35,673 nt of DNA from an uncultured Treponema sp. (GTDB lineage Bacteria > Spirochaetota > Spirochaetia > Treponematales > Treponemataceae), in assembly GCA_937885175.1 (NCBI GenBank), contig CAKZZO010000020.1:1-35673 (forward strand), read 5' to 3'. The notes beneath the pieces were generated by a model, which did not search any database, was not told where the DNA came from, and saw nothing but the letters and a program-made list of their open reading frames with translations. The first letter of the stretch is position 1. Every line of letters starts with the position of its first letter. A program made the position numbers and the translations under genes. Shown here in pieces: positions 24,035 to 31,925 of this stretch.

Positions 24035-25576
24035 ATGAATAGAGTATTAGAAAGCCTCAATCGCCTGCCGAAAACCTCTTCTTATCTGTTTCAAACACCG
24101 CTTCCTGTGAGCATGGAGGCGGAGCCTGTCAAAAAGCAGATGCAGGTCTTAACGGAAATGACATTTATCTATGTCCTTAAACTTCTTGGAGTAGAGGACG
24201 AAAAAACGCTTGCAGAACTTGTCTCCAGATTGCGGGAAGGTACTCCTTTTTATGACTTTACTTTCTTGGCTCATAACCTTGCAAAAAGCAGGACGGATTT
24301 TGATTTTCTCACATCTCCCGAAAATCTTACCGCCTATGCGAAAATCGCGGAGGTCTCCCGTGATTGTGATGTTCAGCTTTTGCCTTATGTGAATGTTTTG
24401 GCAAAAATCGCAGAAAATAAGCAGTATGGATTGTATCAGGAAAATCAAGAAATTATTTTTTTTCTGGATGAGTACTATTCTGTAAAAGATTCGATAGATA
24501 TAAAAGAATTTATGCATCAGTTCAGAAAAATCTTGAAGTATAAGACACAGTTAATTTTTGAAAGATTTTTTCAAGAAAATATTTTCCATCGAATTAAAGA
24601 AGTACTTAGCCAAAATGAAGCAATAGAAAATGAAAATACACTTGGCTTTTATGTATATGGATTTGATTACTATAATAATCAAATCTCAAATGAAGAAGAA
24701 AATTCTTTACATGAACATATCGGTTTTTGTATTTCATATTTAGCCAAACACGGTGAGCTGAAATTTCAAAATCATAGGAGAATTAAATTTTTCCCGATAT
24801 TTAAAGAAAATAAGGCTGCAATAGATTATTTTTTCTCGCGCGACAATATGGCAAGAAGAAATTTGAGTCAGTTTATCGGTTTTTTGAAAGATGTTTGCCC
24901 AAAAGAAGAAATTTTTGATTTTTGCAGCTTTTTACGGAATAACATTTATAAAGACAATAAAGAAATTCTTGATGATTCCAAAAGTTCTCTAATTCGATAT
25001 TTGACAAGTCTAATTCAAAGCAAAGCCTTTTCTGAAAAAACAAAACTCTATCAAGATATATTTAAACTGTTGCCACAAAGATTTATTTGCGAGCGTTCAC
25101 CCAGTATTAGCCATGGACTTTTAAATAATAAAGAAAGCACACTGTATATGTTTTATGATGAAAATAAAAACTATCTTTTTTCTGCATTTGATGGTGGCAA
25201 TCAAAATGAAACAATACCGGAAGCACATGTTTTTGTTGAAGTGAATATATTAAAAAAAAATAAGAGCGGACTTGTAGAATGTTGGAATTGGCATGAGCTT
25301 AAAGAAAATCAAAAGCAGGAAGATAATAAATCAGGTATCATTATTCATTCAAAAAGAATTACAATAGATGGGGCATTGCGAGCATGGAGAATGGAAACAG
25401 CAGCTAAAATGAAATGTTCACCAGAAGACATCTTGGACGATGCAACTCTTTTTTATTTAGCACATTCTAGGCCTGTTACACGAGGTGCTCTTCCTGATAG
25501 GTTTCACAATAAACTGGGAGATGAAATTATAAATGTAATTAGAAATGTGTTATATACACGAAATGGAAATAAGTGA
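24035..25576 (+). CDS. Unknown protein with C-terminal HRDC-like domain, last gene of the island operon
   Basis: A 513-aa soluble protein. Residues 447-507 fit the HRDC domain (helicase and RNase D C-terminal, nucleic-acid binding): LRAWRMETAAKM, then ILDDATLFYLAHSRPVT, then KLGDEIINVIRNVL. No helicase or nuclease motif is visible in residues 1-440, which are mainly helical up to about 330 with a beta-rich stretch at about 355-430. By position it corresponds to the cytosolic effector genes that follow zorAB in Zorya, but it shares no motif I can tie to ZorC, ZorD or ZorE. Base composition drops sharply inside the gene near 24400 (about residue 122). The start lies two bases after the zorB-like stop. 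Confidence 0.75.
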   Translation: MNRVLESLNRLPKTSSYLFQTPLPVSMEAEPVKKQMQVLTEMTFIYVLKLLGVEDEKTLAELVSRLREGTPFYDFTFLAHNLAKSRTDFDFLTSPENLTAYAKIAEVSRDCDVQLLPYVNVLAKIAENKQYGLYQENQEIIFFLDEYYSVKDSIDIKEFMHQFRKILKYKTQLIFERFFQENIFHRIKEVLSQNEAIENENTLGFYVYGFDYYNNQISNEEENSLHEHIGFCISYLAKHGELKFQNHRRIKFFPIFKENKAAIDYFFSRDNMARRNLSQFIGFLKDVCPKEEIFDFCSFLRNNIYKDNKEILDDSKSSLIRYLTSLIQSKAFSEKTKLYQDIFKLLPQRFICERSPSISHGLLNNKESTLYMFYDENKNYLFSAFDGGNQNETIPEAHVFVEVNILKKNKSGLVECWNWHELKENQKQEDNKSGIIIHSKRITIDGALRAWRMETAAKMKCSPEDILDDATLFYLAHSRPVTRGALPDRFHNKLGDEIINVIRNVLYTRNGNK

Positions 25577-25684
25577 GGGGAAGTCTAAAAACGGTTTTTT
25601 CGTATTACTAGCGAAGATTCCTTTTTTCCAATACTATATGAAACATCATGCTTTCAAATAAAATCATGGGGCATGCCCGGTTTC

Positions 25685-26608
25685 TTACATCTCCAGCACC
25701 AGCATAATGGGTACGTGGTCGGATACGGCTTTGTGGTAGTCGATGCTGTTGGTGTAGGTGGTGGTACCAAACGGAATGCTGGGGATGACTTTTTCTTTGG
25801 TGTCGGAAAAGGCGCGGTGCATTTCTGTGGTGACGGTGATGCCGGGGCTGTAGATAAAGTGGTCGTAGTCGTTGGCAAAGACCACCGCATCGGTCGCCTT
25901 GCTGGAAAGCGTGGTGGGGATGCCGACGTTGCGGTCTGAGTACCAGCGTTCGGTACCATCCACTGCGTCAAAGTTGCGGGTGGTCAAATCCTTGCGGTGG
26001 TAGTTAAAGTCACCGGCAATAATCACCCCGATGCGCAATTTGTAGCGGGAGTAGAGCCGTTCCAATGTGCGTAGGTCGCGGGCACGGTGCGCTTTGTCGG
26101 TGTAGGGCAGGTGCACGTTTATGCCCACTGCGGTGTGGTCGGGGGCGGCTGCCAAAGAGACGCGGACGAGTTGTACGGTGTTTTTGTCAAACAAATAGTC
26201 GCCATCAAAATGCGTAAATCCAATGTCATCGGCAAGGTCAGTGAGCCTGAGTTTTTGCTTGTTGTACAGGATGGCGTTGTTCTGCCCGTTTCCGCCGGTC
26301 TTGTAGTTTTCTTCCCCCACGGTCTGCGGTTCGGTCAGGCAGTATGCGGACGTGGTGACAAAATCCCAGTCGCTCCCGCTGTCACGCTGTAGTTGCGCCG
26401 TCATGGTTTTGAGCGCGGTGTTCTGAGGGGATTTTACCCAGATTTCTTGAATGAACGCAATGTCCGCCCCAGAGGCAAAAATCATGGTGGCGACTTCCGT
26501 GGCGGTGCGGTTTCGCGCGCCCATGTTGAACGAAAGCAGTGTGACTTTTTCCGCAAAAACACTTGCGGCAATTGCGAATGCTATAAGCGTGATAAAAACT
26601 CGTCTCAT
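25685..26608 (-). CDS. Secreted endonuclease/exonuclease/phosphatase-family protein
   Basis: A 307-aa exported protein with a signal peptide (MRRVFITLIAFAIAASVFA) and the DNase I-like fold signature: LSFNMG, the metal-binding glutamate in FIQEIW, NVHLPY, GDFNYH and the C-terminal SDHVPI catalytic His pair. Substrates of the family include DNA, RNA, sphingomyelin and inositol phosphates, so a periplasmic or secreted nuclease is only one option. It converges on the island operon with 108 bases between stops and diverges from the DEAD-box gene. The DNA is GC-rich, unlike the neighbouring island end, so I place it in the core. The ATG follows a TATATT box by nine bases. Confidence 0.8.
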   Translation of the reverse strand: MRRVFITLIAFAIAASVFAEKVTLLSFNMGARNRTATEVATMIFASGADIAFIQEIWVKSPQNTALKTMTAQLQRDSGSDWDFVTTSAYCLTEPQTVGEENYKTGGNGQNNAILYNKQKLRLTDLADDIGFTHFDGDYLFDKNTVQLVRVSLAAAPDHTAVGINVHLPYTDKAHRARDLRTLERLYSRYKLRIGVIIAGDFNYHRKDLTTRNFDAVDGTERWYSDRNVGIPTTLSSKATDAVVFANDYDHFIYSPGITVTTEMHRAFSDTKEKVIPSIPFGTTTYTNSIDYHKAVSDHVPIMLVLEM

Positions 26609-26617
26609 AACGCCTTC

Positions 26618-26647
26618 AATATACTCAAACCACCGCTACATCGGCAA
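26618..26647 (-). promoter_or_regulatory. Promoter of the secreted EEP-family gene
   Basis: On the minus strand TTGCCG (26642-26647), an 18-base spacer and TATATT (26618-26623), then nine bases to the ATG. The predicted leader is only about three bases. Confidence 0.55.
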
Positions 26648-26722
26648 GTTTTTCATAACTCTATACACAATCCCCAAAAACGGTTATACTGTCTCTAACT
26701 ATCTTTGGGGAAGTCTTGTTTT

Positions 26723-26751
26723 TTGTGGACGCCCTTAATTCTTTATATTAT
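26723..26751 (+). promoter_or_regulatory. Promoter of the DEAD-box helicase gene
   Basis: TTGTGG (26723-26728), a 17-base spacer and TATTAT (26746-26751). The predicted start of transcription is about 26758, giving an 11-base leader to ATG 26769. An in-frame TTG at 26751 lies inside the -10 box and is therefore an unlikely start. Confidence 0.5.
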
Positions 26752-26768
26752 TGGAAATTGTCTTTGGT

Positions 26769-28388
26769 ATGAATTATTCTGAAATTTCTTTACATGAAAA
26801 AGTACAGCAGGGGCTTGCTGACGCGGGATATGTGACTTGTACGCCGGTTCAGGAGCGGGTGCTTTCTCTTTCTTTGGACGGGTCGGACTTGTATGTGCAG
26901 TCTCAGACGGGCACGGGAAAGACGGCTGCCTATCTGGTTTCTGTTTTTCAGGAGCTTCTGGCAAATCCCCAAAAGCAGGGCAAAAAGGCTCTGGTGATGG
27001 TGCCTACTCGTGAACTTGCGGTGCAGGTGGAGGAAGAAGCGAACAAGCTGGGTAAGCATACGGGTTTTGCCTGTGCAAGTTTTTATGGCGGTGTGGGCTA
27101 CGAAAAGCAGGTCGCCGCGCTCAAAAAGGGGGTTGACATTATCATCGGAACTCCGGGGCGGGTGATTGACTTGCAGGAAGGTAAGCAGATGGATTTGTCT
27201 GACATTGCCTTTCTTGTGGTGGACGAGGCTGACCGCATGTTCGACATGGGCTTTTACCCGGACTTGCGCAAACTGATTAAGGTGCTTCCCAAAAGCGATG
27301 TGCGTCAGACCATGCTTTTTTCTGCCACGCTCAATTCCTATGTCAAGAATCTTGCCTGGGAATACACTCGGGATGCAAAGGAAATTACGATTGAGGCTGA
27401 AAACATCACGGTGGATGAAATTGACCAGGAGTTGATTCATGTTTCCAGCGATGAAAAAGTGGCTCTCCTTGTGGGCATCATTCAGCGGGAGCAGCCGGTC
27501 AGCCTGATTATCTTCTGCAATACCAAGCGTATGTGCGAGGTGCTCTCAAAGCGGCTGAAAATCAACGGCATCGAAAGTGAATTCATTATCGGTGACCTTC
27601 CGCAGTCAAGGCGTCTCAAGATTATGGACAGGTTCAAGGCGGGAACGGTGAAATGCCTGGTGGCTACTGATGTTGCTGCCCGGGGAATCGACGTGAATGA
27701 TTTGGCCATGGTGGTGAACTATGACCTTCCCAACGAGGCGGAAAATTATGTGCACCGCATTGGTCGTACTGCCCGCGCAGGCAAGAGCGGCAAGGCCTAT
27801 ACCTTCTGTTCCGAGCAGGATGTGTATCAGCTGGTTCCCATTGAACGCTACATCGAAAAGCAGATTCCTTCCAGAGTCTGTGTTGCCGAAGATTTGGGCG
27901 AGGACAAGAGTAAGGGCGTTTATATCCGTACTGAAGACTGGCGGGAGGACGATGGCGGTCGTGGTCGCAGGGGAGAGCGGGGCAGAGGCCGAGACCGTGA
28001 TTCCCGAAATGGTCGGTCTCGTTCTGGCTCAGGCAGAAAGCAGTTCAAGAAGCGGGGTGAATCAGAAGATTTCAAGCGAAAATCCCGTGCAACAGCGGAC
28101 GACTTGGCCAGGCTTTCCACTATGTCTGCCGATGAGCGCATGAAGTACTATAAAGAAAAGTATGCAAGCGGAAGCGGTTCAAATGTCTCTGGTAAGGGCG
28201 GAAAGCGTGACGACAAAATCCGTGCCAGTGGCGTAAAGCGGGGGGCAAAGCCCTTGCATCACAAGAACGATGTGGTTCCCAAGGGGCGCAAGCAATCTTC
28301 CCATGGCGGCGACAAGACTGCTGCTCAGACTCCCAAAAAACTGGGATTCTTTGCACGGCTAAAAAGTCTGATTGGTCGGGGAAAATAA
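26769..28388 (+). CDS. DEAD-box ATP-dependent RNA helicase
   Basis: A 539-aa RNA helicase of the RhlE/CsdA type. Motifs in order: Q motif (CTPVQ), motif I SQTGTGKTAA, PTRELA, TPGR, DEAD in VVDEADRMFD, SAT, then FCNTKRMCE, DVAARGID and HRIGRTARAG. After about residue 400 comes a basic, Arg/Gly/Ser-rich tail with RGRRGERGRGRDRD-like repeats and a Lys-rich end, typical of RNA-binding tails in cold-adapted or ribosome-assembly helicases. The exact paralogue cannot be told from motifs alone. The ABC-F gene follows by 14 bases, so the two are probably co-transcribed. Confidence 0.93.
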   Translation: MNYSEISLHEKVQQGLADAGYVTCTPVQERVLSLSLDGSDLYVQSQTGTGKTAAYLVSVFQELLANPQKQGKKALVMVPTRELAVQVEEEANKLGKHTGFACASFYGGVGYEKQVAALKKGVDIIIGTPGRVIDLQEGKQMDLSDIAFLVVDEADRMFDMGFYPDLRKLIKVLPKSDVRQTMLFSATLNSYVKNLAWEYTRDAKEITIEAENITVDEIDQELIHVSSDEKVALLVGIIQREQPVSLIIFCNTKRMCEVLSKRLKINGIESEFIIGDLPQSRRLKIMDRFKAGTVKCLVATDVAARGIDVNDLAMVVNYDLPNEAENYVHRIGRTARAGKSGKAYTFCSEQDVYQLVPIERYIEKQIPSRVCVAEDLGEDKSKGVYIRTEDWREDDGGRGRRGERGRGRDRDSRNGRSRSGSGRKQFKKRGESEDFKRKSRATADDLARLSTMSADERMKYYKEKYASGSGSNVSGKGGKRDDKIRASGVKRGAKPLHHKNDVVPKGRKQSSHGGDKTAAQTPKKLGFFARLKSLIGRGK

Positions 28389-28402
28389 CGTAGGAGAATG
28401 CA

Positions 28403-30043
28403 ATGATTACAGTAAGCGATGTTAGCCTTCATTTCAGCGAAAAACCGCTGTTCAAGGACGTAAATCTAAAATTCACGGCGGGAAACTGCTATGGTATTAT
28501 CGGTGCCAACGGGGCGGGTAAGTCTACTTTCCTCAAGGTGCTTTCTGGCGAGCAGGATAGGGATTCTGGCGATATTTTTATGACTCCCGGTGAGCGCATG
28601 GCGGTGTTGAAGCAGGATCACTTTGCCTTTGACGAATACAGCGTAAAGGATGCAGTCATGTACGGCTATCCCAAACTCTATGAGTGTGCCAAGGCTCGTG
28701 ACGAAATCTATGCCAAGGCGGACTTTACCGAGGAAGACGGCGTTAAGGCCAGCGAACTTGAGGCTCAGTTTGGCGAGATGGGGGGCTACGAGGCTGAAAA
28801 CCAGATTGAGCAGATGCTTTCTGGACTTGGTCTTGAAGAAAAATACCACGACAAGATGATGAGCGAACTGGACGAAAGCCAGAAAGTGCGCGTTCTTTTG
28901 GCTCAGGCTCTGTTCGGAAATCCTGACGTGCTGCTGCTGGACGAACCAACCAACGGTCTTGACCTGGAGTCCATTGCCTGGCTGGAAGATTTTTTGATGG
29001 ATTTTCCCAACACGGTCATTGTCGTCAGTCACGACCGTCACTTTTTGAATGCGGTCTGTACCTACATCTGCGACATCGACTATGGAAAAATCACTCAGTT
29101 TACGGGTAACTACGACTTCTGGTATCAGATGAGCCAGATTCTGCAGAAGCAGGCAAAAGACCAGAAGAAAAAGAACGAGGAAAAAGCAAAGGACTTGCGG
29201 GAATTCATCCAGCGATTTGCGTCAAATGCGGCAAAATCCCGTCAGGCAACCAGCCGCAAGAAGGTTCTGGAAAAACTGGAACTGGACGATTTGCCGGTCA
29301 CCAGCCGTAAATTTCCCTACGTGCATTTTCAGCCCGACCGCGAAATCGGAAACAATGTGCTTGAAATCCGCAAGTTGAACTCAAAGGACGAAGACGGTCT
29401 GCATCTTTTGAATGATTTTTCCCTTGTGGTCAACCGCACGGACAAAATCGCCTTTGTTGGACTGGAACACAATACCATTTCTTCTCTGTTCGACATCATT
29501 GCAGGCGAAAAGAAGGCGGAAAGCGGCGAATATTTCTGGGGTCAGACCACCAGCTGCACCTATCTTGGCCGCGACAACAACCAGTACTTTAACAATGACT
29601 ACACCATCACCGACTGGCTCAAGCAGTATTCAAAAGAGCAGGACGATGCCTACGTGCGCGGATTTTTGGGACGCATGCTCTTTACGGGGGACGAAAGCCT
29701 GAAACCGGTAAAGGTGCTTTCTGGTGGCGAAAAGGTGCGCTGCATGCTTTCCAAGTTGATGCTGAGCGGCGCAAACGTGCTGATTATGGACGATCCCACC
29801 AACCATCTGGACTTGGAGGCAATTACCAGCCTGAACGAAGCCTTAATCCGCTTTCCGGGGGTTGTCCTCTTTTCCAGCCATGACCACGAGTTCATTTCAT
29901 CCATTGCAAACCGCATCATCGAAATTACCCCCAAGGGTGTCTTTGACCGCATGATGAATTTTGACGACTACCTTGCAGATGAGCAGATTAAGCAGATGCG
30001 AAAAGATGCCTACGCTGGCACAGACAAGAAGATAAGGATATAA
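28403..30043 (+). CDS. ABC-F family ATPase (YbiT-like)
   Basis: A 546-aa soluble protein with two ABC domains and no membrane helices, the mark of ribosome-acting ABC-F translation factors. Domain 1 has GANGAGKST, a degenerate signature (ELDESQKVRVLLAQALF) and LLLDEPTNGLD. The linker (about 245-300) is Lys-rich and helical. Domain 2 has a degenerate P-loop region (FVGLEHNTISSLF) where GxxGxGKST is expected, then LSGGEKVRCMLSKLML and LIMDDPTNHLDLE. The overall pattern resembles YbiT. The weak second P-loop is worth noting. AGGAG lies six bases before the ATG. It could act in translation rescue or antibiotic protection; general housekeeping is more likely. Confidence 0.88.
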   Translation: MITVSDVSLHFSEKPLFKDVNLKFTAGNCYGIIGANGAGKSTFLKVLSGEQDRDSGDIFMTPGERMAVLKQDHFAFDEYSVKDAVMYGYPKLYECAKARDEIYAKADFTEEDGVKASELEAQFGEMGGYEAENQIEQMLSGLGLEEKYHDKMMSELDESQKVRVLLAQALFGNPDVLLLDEPTNGLDLESIAWLEDFLMDFPNTVIVVSHDRHFLNAVCTYICDIDYGKITQFTGNYDFWYQMSQILQKQAKDQKKKNEEKAKDLREFIQRFASNAAKSRQATSRKKVLEKLELDDLPVTSRKFPYVHFQPDREIGNNVLEIRKLNSKDEDGLHLLNDFSLVVNRTDKIAFVGLEHNTISSLFDIIAGEKKAESGEYFWGQTTSCTYLGRDNNQYFNNDYTITDWLKQYSKEQDDAYVRGFLGRMLFTGDESLKPVKVLSGGEKVRCMLSKLMLSGANVLIMDDPTNHLDLEAITSLNEALIRFPGVVLFSSHDHEFISSIANRIIEITPKGVFDRMMNFDDYLADEQIKQMRKDAYAGTDKKIRI

Positions 30044-30123
30044 TGAATGGATAAAACCATCGCTGTTGGAGCCTTGTCTACGGGATTTATTTTGCAATTT
30101 CCGAAAAAAAACTTGCCTGCCAC

Positions 30124-30152
30124 TTGACATAATCATATGGATTGTATAATAT
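30124..30152 (+). promoter_or_regulatory. tRNA-Phe promoter
   Basis: A consensus TTGACA (30124-30129) and an AT-rich -10 region containing TATAAT (30145-30150, 15-base spacer) and TAATAT (30147-30152, 17-base spacer). It starts 80 bases after the ABC-F stop and 12 bases before the mature tRNA. Confidence 0.7.
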
Positions 30153-30164
30153 ATATTCACTTAC

Positions 30165-30237
30165 GCCGCTGTAGCTCAGTTGGTAGAGCAATGGACTGAA
30201 AATCCATGTGTCGTTGGTCCGATTCCAACCGGTGGCA
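30165..30237 (+). tRNA. tRNA-Phe (anticodon GAA)
   Basis: 73 bases folding into a complete cloverleaf: acceptor stem GCCGCTG/CGGTGGC (two G-T pairs), D-arm GTAGCTCAGTTGGTAGAGC-type, anticodon stem ATGGA/TCCAT around loop CTGAAAA, and T-arm GTTGG/CCAAC with loop TCCGATT. The discriminator base is A. The 3' CCA is not encoded (GGG follows), so it must be added by the CCA-adding enzyme. It has its own promoter and terminator. Confidence 0.97.
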
Positions 30238-30241
30238 GGGT

Positions 30242-30275
30242 AAAGCACTTGTTCAATGGAGCAGGTGCTTTTTTT
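30242..30275 (+). terminator. Terminator after tRNA-Phe
   Basis: A 13-bp stem (AAAGCACTTGTTC with GAGCAGGTGCTTT, two G-T pairs) around AATG, followed by a T tract that totals eight T with the end of the arm. It lies five bases after the tRNA and just before the murG promoter. Confidence 0.88.
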
Positions 30276-30282
30276 ATGCCCG

Positions 30283-30311
30283 TTGTCTTTTTCTCTTATC
30301 TGTGTCATAAT
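30283..30311 (+). promoter_or_regulatory. Leaderless promoter of the murG operon
   Basis: TTGTCT (30283-30288), a 17-base spacer and CATAAT (30306-30311), then seven bases to ATG 30319. The predicted transcription start falls on or beside that ATG, which decides the murG start. Confidence 0.6.
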
Positions 30312-30318
30312 GAAACAA

Positions 30319-31437
30319 ATGGCTAAGACGACCTTTGTATTTGCGGGTGGCGGTACAGGCGGACACATCTATCCGGGACTGGCGGTGGCGGATGAACTTC
30401 GCGCACTTGCAAAAGAAGATTCTGAAGAAATCACGATAATCTGGCTGGGAAACGCAGGAGGCATGGACAGGGAACTGGTGGAAAAAAGCGGTTCCGTTGA
30501 TGCCTTTTATGGCATTCCCAGCGGCAAGTTGCGCAGGAATTTTTCATTTAAGAATTTCATTGATTTGTTTAAGATTGGGGCAGGCATTTTTGTCTCCTTT
30601 TTCCGCCTCTTACAGATTAAGCCTGCTGTTCTCTTTTCCAAGGGGGGCTTTGTTTCGGTTACGCCCTGCATTTCGGCAAAATTACTTGGTATTCCCGTTT
30701 ATACGCACGAATGTGACTTTACGCCCGGGCTTGCTACAAAAATCAACAGCCGCTTTGCTACAAAGATTCTTGTCTCATACGAGGCGACTAAAAAATATCT
30801 TCCCCGTGCAAAAGGCAATAAGGCTCTGGTGACGGGAAATCCTGTGCGCCCTGCCTTTTACACGGCGGATGGGGAGCGGGGCAGGCAGTTTTTGTTTGGT
30901 GATTCCCGTCCTGAAAAACCGCTGCTTTTAGTCATGGGGGGAAGCCTTGGTGCCCATCAGATAAACCAACTGGTGCAGGAAAACTTGGACTGGCTCTGCG
31001 AGCATTTTACAGTGGTGCATCAGACGGGCAGGGCAGATGAGGCAATCACGAATATTCAGCACGCAGGCTATCATCCCTATGCTTTCATTTACAAAGAGAT
31101 GTGCGATGTAATAGCCGCTGCTGATGTGGTGCTTTCCCGTGCGGGGGCAAATGCCATTTGGGAGTGTGCGGTGCTTGCTAAGCCTATGGTGCTTGTTCCC
31201 CTGTGCGGCTCTGGAACTCGGGGCGACCAGATAGACAATGCAAAATTCTTTGTGGAGCAGAATGCCGCACTCATGCTCTTGGGAGACGAGGCGGACGGAG
31301 GGCATTTGCGGGAAGCGCTTACCAAAATGGAAAGTGCAGAGTATCGTGCGTCTGCTTCCCAGGCTTGCAAAAATATGACGGCCGGAAATCGCCCTGCAAG
31401 AGAAATCGCCCGGATTGTGTATGGGGAGGCAAAGTGA
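30319..31437 (+). CDS. murG: UDP-GlcNAc:lipid I N-acetylglucosaminyltransferase MurG
   Basis: A 372-aa peripheral membrane enzyme that turns lipid I into lipid II in peptidoglycan synthesis. Family marks: FAGGGTGGHIYPGLAVADEL at the N-terminus, FSKGGFVSVTPCISAKLLGIPVYTHE split around residues 105-130, GGSLGAHQIN in the middle, and C-terminal SRAGANAIWE and GDQIDNAKFF. The length matches the family. ATG 30319 is preferred to ATG 30310 because 30310 overlaps the -10 box; MAKTTFVFAGGG is then the start. It is the first gene of an overlapping five-gene unit. Confidence 0.95.
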   Translation: MAKTTFVFAGGGTGGHIYPGLAVADELRALAKEDSEEITIIWLGNAGGMDRELVEKSGSVDAFYGIPSGKLRRNFSFKNFIDLFKIGAGIFVSFFRLLQIKPAVLFSKGGFVSVTPCISAKLLGIPVYTHECDFTPGLATKINSRFATKILVSYEATKKYLPRAKGNKALVTGNPVRPAFYTADGERGRQFLFGDSRPEKPLLLVMGGSLGAHQINQLVQENLDWLCEHFTVVHQTGRADEAITNIQHAGYHPYAFIYKEMCDVIAAADVVLSRAGANAIWECAVLAKPMVLVPLCGSGTRGDQIDNAKFFVEQNAALMLLGDEADGGHLREALTKMESAEYRASASQACKNMTAGNRPAREIARIVYGEAK

Positions 31438-31925
31438 TGACGTTCACTTTTATAGACATTGTATTTTCAATTATTGTGCTGCTCTTTGGGGTGATTGCGG
31501 CGGCTCACGGTTTTATACGGGAACTCTTCAGCAAACTGGCGGTGATTTTGGGTATCGTAGTTTCCGTAAGCTTTTTTGGAAAACTTGCGCCCTACATCGA
31601 GCAGGTCATTCACAACAAGGCAGTGGCAACGGTGGTTTCATTTCTGCTGCTTTTTATCGCCACCTATCTGCTGGTCAAAATCATTCAGCAGTTGGTGGGA
31701 GCGGCTTTTCGAGGCGAAATCCTCCGTGGACTCGACCGTACGTTGGGCTTTGTCTTTGGTGCAGTGGAAGGTCTGATTGTCGTTTCCATTGTGCTGATTC
31801 TGGTACATGCCCAGCCCTGGTTTCCCAAGGTGACTGAAAGCGTGGCTGACGGTAGTTTTTACTGGAGGTTTTTGGGCGGAATCCTTGACCAGCCCATAGC
31901 CTATGTAAGGGGTATGCTGGTCTAA
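31437..31925 (+). CDS. CvpA-family membrane protein
   Basis: A 162-aa inner-membrane protein with about four transmembrane helices (residues about 5-24, 30-50, 62-84 and 105-125) and the CvpA arrangement of DIVF, GFIRE and GAVEGL motifs. CvpA relatives affect envelope homeostasis and, in E. coli, colicin V production; the biochemical role is unknown. The ATG shares its A with the murG stop (TGATG), and its own stop overlaps the next ATG (TAATG), so translation is coupled on both sides. Confidence 0.88.
   Translation: MTFTFIDIVFSIIVLLFGVIAAAHGFIRELFSKLAVILGIVVSVSFFGKLAPYIEQVIHNKAVATVVSFLLLFIATYLLVKIIQQLVGAAFRGEILRGLDRTLGFVFGAVEGLIVVSIVLILVHAQPWFPKVTESVADGSFYWRFLGGILDQPIAYVRGMLV

Larger units (their letters stand above)
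16488..25576. other. Accessory island: TerY-P phospho-signalling triad with RES, ZorAB-like and HRDC proteins
   Basis: Eleven genes between two core segments: a minus-strand XRE regulator and ten plus-strand genes that overlap or lie within about 40 bases of each other, so one operon is likely. Composition is mosaic: several genes are far more AT-rich than the core. The set combines a kinase, a PP2C phosphatase and a vWA protein (TerY-P triad), a split TerY-C domain, a RES enzyme, a MotA/MotB-like pair resembling ZorA/ZorB, and an HRDC-ended protein. No TerB/C/D/E genes, no ZorC/D/E, no integrase and no flanking tRNA or obvious attachment repeat were seen. Defence or stress function is inferred from the families. 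Confidence 0.75.

Noticed and set aside
16488..25576. Calling the island a Zorya system or a tellurite-resistance operon
   Set aside because: ZorC, ZorD and ZorE are absent, and so are TerB, TerC, TerD and TerE; only ZorAB-like and TerY-P components are found.
25587..25600. AAAAAC/GTTTTT repeat as the island operon terminator
   Set aside because: Pairing would be almost all A-T with a loop of two to four bases; too weak to call.
25669..25678. Palindrome GGGCATGCCC between the convergent genes as an attachment site or terminator
   Set aside because: No second copy was seen at the left edge of the island, there is no T tract immediately after it, and no integrase is present.
25673..25939. Plus-strand frame opposite the secreted EEP-family gene, rich in Gly and Val
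   Set aside because: Antisense to a gene with clear catalytic motifs; the low-complexity composition is that of a mirror frame.
30047..30127. 26-codon frame between the ABC-F gene and tRNA-Phe
   Set aside because: Too short, no known family, and its end overlaps the tRNA promoter; only a weak AAGG upstream.
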